A stretch of DNA of 6,922 nt from an uncultured Kineosporia sp. (GTDB taxonomy: Bacteria; Actinomycetota; Actinomycetes; Actinomycetales; Kineosporiaceae). The notes under the pieces are model-generated. The model made no database searches and had not been told where the DNA came from. It saw nothing but the letters and a program-made list of their open reading frames with translations. Every line of letters starts with the position of its first letter. The stretch's first letter is position 1. Below, in pieces: positions 1 to 4,844 of the stretch. The position numbers and the translations under genes were made by a program. The stretch is taken from NCBI GenBank assembly GCA_937859855.1, contig CALMAR010000322.1, forward strand, positions 1 to 6,922, given 5' to 3'.

Positions 1-58
1 CCGCCCCCCCCCCGCCCCCGGCGGGCGCGGGGGCCCCCCCCCCCCCCCCCCCCCCCCC
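1..58. other. C/G-only low-complexity contig end, probable artefact
   Basis: These 58 bases contain no A or T, and 34-58 is an unbroken run of 25 C. Real coding sequence on the minus strand stops conserving family features exactly where the run begins: the protein reads into a string of glycines where a conserved Val-Gly-Gln-x-Val-Ala stretch should continue. Read on the minus strand, the run is a 3' poly-G tail. This is the form taken by no-signal base calls in two-colour Illumina chemistry. I infer an assembly or sequencing artefact at a contig end, not biology. Confidence 0.85.
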
Positions 59-825
59 GCGACTCGCTGGCCGACGAACCGGACCACCGGGTCGAAGATC
101 ATCGTGTCGCGGGGATCGTCGTGCCACAGCTCGTGCCGGGCGGTGGAGAACCGGCTGCGGGGGACGTTGCGATGGTCGAGGACGGCGATCACGCCCGGAA
201 CTCTCAGCGCCGCGCTGGTGTCCAGGCGGAGGATCCGGGCGTGAGCCACGTTCGAGCGCAGCAACTTGATGTGCAGCAGGCCCTCGGGCTGGTGGTCGAG
301 GGTGTACTGCACCGATCCGGTCACCACGCCGAGCCCGGCTGGCGCGGGCACATTGCGTCCGACCGCTGCGTTGGCGCCGGCCTGCGCATTGACCCGGCCG
401 TGGACGGCGTCCGCGATGGCCCGATATCCGGTGCACCGGCACAGGTTTCCCTTCAGCGCTCGGGGCAGATCAGCGTGTTGCTGCTGGTTAAGTGCGGCAG
501 TGGTCATGATCAGGCCAGCCGTGCAGAACCCACACTGAAAACCCTGCGCGTCCAGAAAGCGTTGCTGAACCGGATGCAGGCCGTCCGGCCCGGCCATTCC
601 CTCGACCGTGGTCACCTCCGCCCCATTGGCCCGAACGGCCGGGTAGACGCAACTGTGCACCGGCGCCCCGTCCAGATGCACTGTGCAGGCGCCACAATCA
701 CCTGCGTCGCAGCCTTTCTTGACCCCGAACCAGCCCTCTGAACGCAGATAGGTGCGCAGGCACTGGCCAGGCGCTGGAGGTTCAGTGGCCTGCTTGCCGT
801 TGATCCGCAGACTGAAACCGGTCAC
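1..825 (-). CDS. Xanthine dehydrogenase-type Mo hydroxylase, fused [2Fe-2S] + molybdopterin subunit (5' part)
   Basis: N-terminal part of a molybdenum hydroxylase of the xanthine dehydrogenase/aldehyde oxidoreductase family. It would pass electrons from the Mo site through two [2Fe-2S] clusters to the FAD subunit encoded just upstream. Residues 1-75 are a plant-type ferredoxin domain with cluster ligands C39, C44, C47 and C59. Residues ~80-143 are the helical [2Fe-2S]-binding domain with C98/C101 and C129/C131 (CGFC, CRC). After a short linker, residues ~165-256 match the aldehyde oxidase a/b hammerhead domain that begins the Mo-binding subunit (LRSNVAHARI, VPGVIAVLDH), so the two subunits are fused as in Desulfovibrio MOP. 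The start is GTG at 825-823, overlapping the stop of the FAD gene as GTGA, with AGGAG five bases upstream. The frame stays open to base 1, but sequence left of ~58 is untrustworthy and most of the Mo domain lies off the window. Xanthine is the likeliest substrate from context; another purine or aldehyde is possible. Confidence 0.9.
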   Translation of the reverse strand, partial: MTGFSLRINGKQATEPPAPGQCLRTYLRSEGWFGVKKGCDAGDCGACTVHLDGAPVHSCVYPAVRANGAEVTTVEGMAGPDGLHPVQQRFLDAQGFQCGFCTAGLIMTTAALNQQQHADLPRALKGNLCRCTGYRAIADAVHGRVNAQAGANAAVGRNVPAPAGLGVVTGSVQYTLDHQPEGLLHIKLLRSNVAHARILRLDTSAALRVPGVIAVLDHRNVPRSRFSTARHELWHDDPRDTMIFDPVVRFVGQRVAGGGGGGGGPPRPPGAGGGR

Positions 826-1622
826 GACAGCTCCTGGCGGATCTCTTCGGCGAAGACCCGGGTCAGCTGCTGGCGCCAGAGCGGCAGCCCGTGGATGTCG
901 TCGTGGTACAGCTCGAACGGGATCCCGGCCATGATCGCCAGTTCGAGTTCCTCCGCCGAAGGAAGGCCCGAGAAGCGCAGTACCACCGGGCGTTTGGTGG
1001 ACGCGGTCACGATCAGGCGCAGGCCGTCCGGATCGCGCCGGCCGATCAGCAGGGCGGCGGAGCGGCCCAGTTCGCCCAGCGACGTCCGGCGGAAGGCCGC
1101 GGGCATCTCCAGCGCCTCAGCCGGTAGCCGGATGGAGCGGAGCAACTCGCCCGGGCGCAGCCCGTTGACACCGTCGCCGGTGACGAACTCTTCGGCTGCG
1201 CAATGCCTTTGAGCGCCGCCGGGATCGATGAGCCGACAGAGCCCATCCAGGGCCGCGGTCAGTGAGATCATCGGCCCAGCGGGCAGCGAGTTGCACAGAT
1301 TGCCGCCCACGGTGGCCACATTCCAGATCTTGAAGCTGGCCAGGAACGCCTCGCAGCACTGCCGGAACAACTGCCCGGCCGCCCATTCCGCTGGTGGGTC
1401 GAACTCGTACAGCTCGGCGATGGTGCAGGTGGCCGCGATGTCCAGTCCGGCCGGGGTGACGGTCAAGCTCGGCCAGTTGTGACCGGTCAGATCGAGTAAC
1501 CGGCGCAGCTGCGGCTGTGGCTGGGAGAAGAGCCAGGTTCCCCCGGCCAGCCAGGCATCACCCGGGCGCCAATCACCCGGGTTCGCGAGTGGAACCACCT
1601 CTTTTATCGTGTTCAGGTCCAT
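822..1622 (-). CDS. FAD-binding subunit (XDH/CoxM family) of molybdenum hydroxylase
   Basis: 266-residue FAD subunit of the CoxM/XdhB type (FAD_binding_5 plus C-terminal CO dehydrogenase flavoprotein domain). It would accept electrons from the [2Fe-2S] clusters and pass them to NAD+ or another acceptor in the cytoplasm. The two FAD-contacting motifs of the family are visible: AGGTW at residues 26-30 and TVGGNL at 104-109. The C-terminal part (~165-260) fits the usual beta/alpha C-terminal domain. The length is slightly short for a family usually near 270-300. The ATG at 1622 lies four bases beyond the stop of the upstream deaminase gene with only a weak Shine-Dalgarno, so translation is probably coupled. 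The stop overlaps the start of the fused [2Fe-2S]/Mo gene. The GGNL motif is followed by Cys-Asn-Ser-Leu-Pro rather than the commoner SPxxD-like stretch; I cannot tell whether this affects function. Confidence 0.9.
   Translation of the reverse strand: MDLNTIKEVVPLANPGDWRPGDAWLAGGTWLFSQPQPQLRRLLDLTGHNWPSLTVTPAGLDIAATCTIAELYEFDPPAEWAAGQLFRQCCEAFLASFKIWNVATVGGNLCNSLPAGPMISLTAALDGLCRLIDPGGAQRHCAAEEFVTGDGVNGLRPGELLRSIRLPAEALEMPAAFRRTSLGELGRSAALLIGRRDPDGLRLIVTASTKRPVVLRFSGLPSAEELELAIMAGIPFELYHDDIHGLPLWRQQLTRVFAEEIRQELS
831..835 (-). promoter_or_regulatory. Ribosome binding site of the [2Fe-2S]/Mo fusion gene
   Basis: On the minus strand AGGAG lies five bases before GTG at 825-823. It sits inside the last codons of the FAD-subunit gene. 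Together with the GTGA stop/start overlap it fixes the start of the fusion gene and indicates translational coupling. Confidence 0.75.
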
Positions 1623-1626
1623 GCGG

Positions 1627-2952
1627 TCAGGTCCCGAGCCGCCGGGAGATCCGGGTCAGATCGGCCCGGGCGGTGGCCAGATCCACGCCGGTCAGGTCGC
1701 CGTCACGGACCACGAACCGGCCCTGCACCAGTAGATGCCGCACGGTTCGGCGCGGGCCCAGCGCCAGCGCCGCCAGCGGATCCGGGATGTCCTGGACGTC
1801 GTCGCCCGGCCATACCGCGATATCCGCCCGCTTCCCGGGGGCGAGCACGCCGATGTCATCGCGGCCCAGCACCTTCGCACCACCGGCGGTGGCCAGGCCG
1901 AGGACGTCACGCACACCCATGTCCTGAGGGTCACCGGTGCGCTGCCGGGCCGTGAACAACGCCTGCCGCAGCTCGGTCAAGAGGCCGCCGTCCTCGTTGC
2001 TGGCCACGCCGTCCACCCCCAGCCCAACCGGCGCACCGGCTCTGGTGAGGTCACTGACCCGGCAACTGCCGGAACCGAGCCGGGCATTGCTGGACGGGCA
2101 GTGCGCCACGCCGGTACCGGTGGCGCCCAGCTTGGCCACCTCGGCGTCGTCGAAATGGATGCCGTGCGCATACCAGACGTCTTCGCCGATCCAGCCGAAG
2201 CGCTCCATCAGTTCCAGCGGCCGGACGCCGAATCGAGCCAGCGTATCTCTTTCCTCGTCGAGGGTTTCGGCCAGATGGGTGTGCATCTGCAGTCCCAGCT
2301 CACGGGCCACGATGGCGGACTGCTCCATCAGCCGGGGGGTGACCGTGAACGGCGAGCAGGGCGCCACCGTGACCACGATCTGCTCGCCGTCGTGCAGCCG
2401 GTCGTAGACGTCGACCGTGCTGGCCAGGATCTTGTTGGTGTCCTCGACCACGCTGTCGGGGGGCAGCCCGCCGTCGGACTCACCGAGATCCATCGAGCCG
2501 CGAGCCAGGTGCAGCCGGGTACCCACCGCGCGAGCGGCGTCGGCCAGCCGGTCGAAGACGCTGTCGTCACCGCGGGGCACCAGATAGTGGTGATCGGCCG
2601 CGGTGGTACAGCCGGAGAGGGCCAGTTCGCTGATCCCGGCCAGGGCGGCGGTGTAGACGTCGTCGGGGTCGAGCCGGGCCCAGATCGGGTAGAGCGTGGT
2701 CAGCCAGCCGAACAGGGTGCTGTCCACGGCCCGGCCCCGGGTGGCCCACTGATAGAGGTGGTGATGGGTGTTGATCAGCCCGGCCGTGATGATGTCGCCG
2801 TCGACCCGGATGACCTGGTCAGCGGGCTGCTCGGGCACATCGCCGACCGCTTCGATCCGGCCGTCGCGGATCGCGACGTCGCCGGGGAACCAGGCGCCGC
2901 GCAACACCAGACGGGGGCTGGGCGCACCCTCGCTGAGCTGGACCGGCGTCAT
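1627..2952 (-). CDS. 8-oxoguanine deaminase-like amidohydrolase
   Basis: 441-residue amidohydrolase of the AtzB/TrzN/8-oxoguanine deaminase branch, expected to hydrolyse 8-oxoguanine to urate and ammonia in the cytoplasm. The N-terminal ~55 residues form the small beta domain (IRDGRIEAVG). The TIM-barrel metal site follows: the HxH motif at H63/H65 within NTHHHLYQW, H226 in HTHLAET with catalytic-type E229, H263 in WYAHGIH, and metal-binding D314 in GLGVDGVASNED. The NTHHHLYQ, SGCTTAADHHYL and CPSSNARL signatures are those I associate with 8-oxoguanine deaminases rather than guanine deaminase or S-adenosylhomocysteine deaminase. The ATG at 2952 has only a distant AGGGG (about 13 bases upstream). 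It is first in an operon with both subunit genes of a xanthine dehydrogenase-type enzyme, which also makes urate, so context supports a purine substrate. A triazine or other aminopurine hydrolase remains possible. Confidence 0.85.
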   Translation of the reverse strand: MTPVQLSEGAPSPRLVLRGAWFPGDVAIRDGRIEAVGDVPEQPADQVIRVDGDIITAGLINTHHHLYQWATRGRAVDSTLFGWLTTLYPIWARLDPDDVYTAALAGISELALSGCTTAADHHYLVPRGDDSVFDRLADAARAVGTRLHLARGSMDLGESDGGLPPDSVVEDTNKILASTVDVYDRLHDGEQIVVTVAPCSPFTVTPRLMEQSAIVARELGLQMHTHLAETLDEERDTLARFGVRPLELMERFGWIGEDVWYAHGIHFDDAEVAKLGATGTGVAHCPSSNARLGSGSCRVSDLTRAGAPVGLGVDGVASNEDGGLLTELRQALFTARQRTGDPQDMGVRDVLGLATAGGAKVLGRDDIGVLAPGKRADIAVWPGDDVQDIPDPLAALALGPRRTVRHLLVQGRFVVRDGDLTGVDLATARADLTRISRRLGT

Positions 2953-2972
2953 CGCACGACGCTAACCCCTAG

Positions 2973-2996
2973 CTGTTGCGAACAGGTGACGTCTGT
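2973..2996. promoter_or_regulatory. Candidate operator with CTGT/ACAG half-sites upstream of the purine operon
   Basis: Two overlapping inverted repeats lie 20 to 44 bases upstream of the deaminase start. CTGTT-GCG-AACAG at 2973-2985 has perfect 5-bp arms. ACAG-N7-CTGT at 2982-2996 shares its left half-site with the first. Position and symmetry suit a transcription-factor site in the divergent promoter region between the purine operon and the MBL-fold gene. I recognise no specific regulator and no convincing -10/-35 pair, so this is inference from symmetry only. Confidence 0.3.
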
Positions 2997-3051
2997 GCGG
3001 CCTGGCTTACGCCCCTTCGCCTGCTTCGGCTGCGTCGGCGCAGTGGCTGAG

Positions 3052-3070
3052 CCGGGCACCCTGTGCCAGG
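3052..3070. promoter_or_regulatory. Imperfect palindrome just upstream of the MBL-fold gene
   Basis: GGCAC-CCT-GTGCC at 3055-3067 is a perfect 5-bp inverted repeat. It extends by CC/GG across one mismatch to 19 bases, ending 8 bases before the ATG at 3079. It could be an operator or a small 5'-leader hairpin near the start codon. In GC-rich DNA such a repeat can occur by chance. Confidence 0.25.
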
Positions 3071-3078
3071 TTTGGCGG

Positions 3079-3729
3079 ATGATCGTCACTCACCTCGGGC
3101 ATTCGTGCCTGCTGGTCGAGGCCGGAGGGACCCGGGTCCTGCTCGACCCCGGCGGCCTGACGCCCGATCTGGAGCAGCAGACCGGACTCGACGCCATCCT
3201 GATCACCCATCAGCACACGGATCACCTGGACCCGAAGCGGATCCCCGAACTGGTGGCGGGGAATGCCGGCGTCAGGATCTTTTGCGAGCCGTCATCGATG
3301 AGTGTGCTGGCCGGGGCCGGAGTGCAGAGCAGTGCGCTGGCCGAAGGTGACACCGTCAGCCTGGGCGGACTGACGGTGACCGGGATCGGGAACCAGCACG
3401 CGGAGATCTATCGGGAGATCCCGCGGATCGGCAATGTGGGCATGCTGTTGCGGGCCGGCGGCGAACCCAGCCTGTTCCATCCGGGCGACTCCTACGCCAG
3501 CAGTCCGGATGGTGTCGACATCCTCGCGGCGCCGCTGAGCGCGCCGTGGGCCGCGCTGAAAGAGACCATCGACTTCGTCCGGGCGGTCAAGCCGGGCCGG
3601 GTCTTTCCGATCCACGACGGCATCGTGTCGAAGCGGGGCCGGGGCGTCTACTACAGCCAGCTGGGCAACTTCCTGCCCATCGGCGCCTCAATCCAGGACC
3701 TGGCTGGAGCCGGGCCAACCAAGTTTTAG
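3079..3729 (+). CDS. UlaG-like metallo-beta-lactamase-fold hydrolase
   Basis: 216-residue cytoplasmic protein of the UlaG-like (Lactamase_B_2/B_3) branch of the metallo-beta-lactamase fold; the substrate is unknown. It starts with the characteristic MIVTHLGHSCLLVE strand and LLDPGG turn. The metal motif HxHxDH is complete: H44, H46, D48 and H49 in THQHTDHLD. Further candidate ligands are H107 (GNQHAEIY), D137 (HPGDSY) and H179 (FPIHDG). There is no signal peptide or membrane segment. The frame is open far upstream, because the antisense of the deaminase gene happens to lack stops. I chose ATG at 3079 because family homology begins there. GGCGG directly abuts the ATG, too close for a normal Shine-Dalgarno, so the message may be leaderless. 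The gene is divergent from the purine operon and 176 bases before the AbiEi-like gene. Proteins of this type are often annotated as Zn-dependent hydrolases or L-ascorbate-6-phosphate lactonase-like, but nothing here shows that activity. Confidence 0.9.
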   Translation: MIVTHLGHSCLLVEAGGTRVLLDPGGLTPDLEQQTGLDAILITHQHTDHLDPKRIPELVAGNAGVRIFCEPSSMSVLAGAGVQSSALAEGDTVSLGGLTVTGIGNQHAEIYREIPRIGNVGMLLRAGGEPSLFHPGDSYASSPDGVDILAAPLSAPWAALKETIDFVRAVKPGRVFPIHDGIVSKRGRGVYYSQLGNFLPIGASIQDLAGAGPTKF

Positions 3730-3732
3730 CGC

Positions 3733-3749
3733 CGTCCGGCCGGCGGACG
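3733..3749 (+). terminator. Possible weak terminator hairpin after the MBL-fold gene
   Basis: CGTCCG and CGGACG arms (6 bp) flank a 5-base loop, starting four bases after the TAG at 3727-3729. There is no T-tract. It could be an I-shaped actinobacterial terminator or a chance GC-rich hairpin. Confidence 0.35.
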
Positions 3750-3794
3750 TGCACAGGACTCGGCAAAGCAGGCTCCTGCGGCCGATTTGGCCCT

Positions 3795-3809
3795 CACAAC
3801 CCGGTTGTG
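3795..3809. promoter_or_regulatory. 15-bp perfect palindrome, candidate operator of the AbiEi-like gene
   Basis: CACAACC-C-GGTTGTG is a perfect inverted repeat about 100 bases upstream of the GTG start of the AbiEi-type gene. Its right arm is the first half of the 26-bp direct repeat. A second GTTGTG half-site follows at 3815-3820, eleven bases (one helical turn) on. AbiEi-family antitoxins are known to autorepress through inverted repeats in their promoter, so a self-binding operator is plausible. That link is inferred. Confidence 0.4.
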
Positions 3810-3828
3810 CCGAAGTTGTGGCGTCCAG
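3803..3828 (+). repeat. Left 26-bp flanking direct repeat (R1)
   Basis: This 26-bp sequence recurs in the same orientation at 4819-4844 with 23/26 identity, differing at repeat positions 14, 22 and 23. Both copies begin GGTTGTGCCGAAG and share a second core TGTGGCG. Each copy contains a tandem GTTGTG/G(T/C)TGTG pair spaced 11 bp. The two copies bracket the AbiEi-type/nuclease gene. Confidence 0.75.
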
Positions 3829-3836
3829 ATCGAGTA

Positions 3837-3873
3837 TGTGGATACCGCTCATGCTTCGCTGCCCTGTGGATAA
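3837..3873. promoter_or_regulatory. Two DnaA-box-like TGTGGATA motifs
   Basis: TGTGGATAA at 3865-3873 is the exact reverse complement of the consensus DnaA box TTATCCACA. TGTGGATAC at 3837-3845 differs from it only in the last base. The shared 8-mers start 28 bp apart on the same strand, both followed by CC after one or two bases. The first also lies in GTAT-GTGG-ATAC (3834-3845), an inverted repeat. They sit 33-69 bp before the AbiEi-like start and may be regulatory DnaA sites, promoter elements or operators. There is no dnaA or dnaN nearby and no AT-rich unwinding region, so this is not an origin. Confidence 0.35.
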
Positions 3874-3905
3874 CCAAACCAGGCTGAGCCGGAACCGGTC
3901 ACAGT

Positions 3906-4793
3906 GTGCTCGTGCCGCAGTACGAGGCCGCCGAAGTGGCCCGCCGCCTGGGGGGAACCGCTGATTGGCGGGCCCTGCTCCGGCACAGCACCAGGCACTC
4001 GGTTCGCCAGGCGCTGGCGCTGGGCACGCTCGAACGGATCGGGCGCGGGATGTACTCCTTGCCCGGCATCAGCCCCGCGCGTCAATCGGCCGCGAGCCTG
4101 CGCGGACTGGTATCCCACCGCTCCGCGGCAGATCACTGGCTGATCGAGCGGCTGAGTTCGGAGCCGGTCACCGAGATTGTGGTTCCGCGCCGGGCTCGGC
4201 CCCTGGTGAGCAAGGGACTGATCCTTCATTACGCCGACGTCCCGGCTCGAGATGATCACGGCGGCGTGACCTCTCCGTTGCGCACGGTGCTGGATTGCGC
4301 GGCAATCCTGTCCTTTGCGGAGGGCCTGGCCATAGCCGACTCTGCGCTGCGCCGGCGCTTGATCGAGCCACCTGAACTCATGGCCGCGGCCTTGAACCGG
4401 CGTGGCCCTGGGCGGCGCGCCGTGCTCCGGGTCGCCGAAGCCGCCGACGGCCGAGCGGCGAACCCGTTCGAGAGCGGTCTACGGGCCGTCCTGGTGGAGG
4501 GCGGCATCACTCAGTTCGTTCCGCAGTATCAGGTGCGGATAGGCGACTTCTCGGCCCGGGTCGACCTGGGTGATCCGGTCAGCCGTGTCGCGCTCGAAGC
4601 CGACAGCTTCGCGTTTCACGGCAGCCGCCAAGCGCTGGGCCAGGATTGCCGCCGTTATGACGAGCTCGTCCGGGGCGGATGGCTGGTATTGCGCTTCACC
4701 TGGGAAGACGTGATGTTCGACCAGGAGTGGGTGTTCGCGGTGGTCAGGGAGACGAGGCAACTCCTTCCCAGGACTCGGCGAATGAGGCCCTGA
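3906..4793 (+). CDS. Solitary AbiEi-type winged-helix protein with C-terminal DUF559/Vsr-like nuclease domain
   Basis: 295-residue protein. Residues ~1-55 resemble the N-terminal winged-helix antitoxin domain of AbiEi proteins (helical segment, then LERIGRGMYSLPG). Residues ~65-150 resemble the AbiEi central region (SHRSAADHW, TSPLRTVLDCA). Residues ~185-285 resemble DUF559/very-short-patch-repair-like endonucleases: E189 in NPFESGLR, D220 in RVDLGDP, E231-x-D233, H238 in FHG, R250/D252 in CRRYDE, then GGWLVLRFTWEDV. These fit a PD-(D/E)XK-type site, but nuclease activity is inferred. The start is GTG at 3906; an in-frame TGA at 3885-3887 excludes an earlier one, and no good Shine-Dalgarno is present. 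There is no AbiEii-type nucleotidyltransferase toxin beside it, so it is not a normal type IV toxin-antitoxin pair. Such solo proteins are common in actinomycetes and their role is unknown. The gene lies between 26-bp direct repeats, suggesting a cassette. It converges with the SGNH hydrolase gene 47 bases downstream. Confidence 0.85.
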   Translation: MLVPQYEAAEVARRLGGTADWRALLRHSTRHSVRQALALGTLERIGRGMYSLPGISPARQSAASLRGLVSHRSAADHWLIERLSSEPVTEIVVPRRARPLVSKGLILHYADVPARDDHGGVTSPLRTVLDCAAILSFAEGLAIADSALRRRLIEPPELMAAALNRRGPGRRAVLRVAEAADGRAANPFESGLRAVLVEGGITQFVPQYQVRIGDFSARVDLGDPVSRVALEADSFAFHGSRQALGQDCRRYDELVRGGWLVLRFTWEDVMFDQEWVFAVVRETRQLLPRTRRMRP

Positions 4794-4818
4794 AGGGCTG
4801 ATCGGGGCGGCGAGGCGG

Positions 4819-4844
4819 GGTTGTGCCGAAGCTGTGGCGGTCAG
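4819..4844 (+). repeat. Right 26-bp flanking direct repeat (R2)
   Basis: Second copy of the 3803-3828 repeat, same orientation, 23/26 identical. It lies 26 bases after the stop of the AbiEi-type gene. Its last four bases include the stop codon (4841-4843) of the convergent SGNH hydrolase gene. The CACAACC arm that makes the left copy part of a palindrome is absent here. No clear target-site duplication is seen outside the two copies. Confidence 0.75.

Noticed and set aside
121..741. 206-codon plus-strand frame at the left end
   Set aside because: It lies antisense to the [2Fe-2S] domain, whose cysteine ligands are all in place on the minus strand.
1735..3078. Plus-strand open frame of nearly 450 codons running into the MBL-fold gene
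   Set aside because: It is antisense to the well-supported deaminase gene, has low-complexity composition and no family signature. Long stop-free antisense frames are normal in GC-rich coding DNA. Real homology begins at ATG 3079.
3730..3905. Replication origin at the DnaA-box pair
   Set aside because: There are only two boxes, no AT-rich unwinding element and no dnaA, dnaN, gyrB or parAB genes nearby.
4785..4799. GCCC-TGAA-GGGC hairpin at the stop of the AbiEi-type gene as a terminator
   Set aside because: The stem is only 4-5 bp, overlaps the stop codon and has no T-tract, so it is too weak to call.
3795..4844. Classical insertion sequence
   Set aside because: The flanking repeats are direct rather than terminal inverted repeats, the enclosed gene is not a transposase, and no clear target-site duplication is visible.
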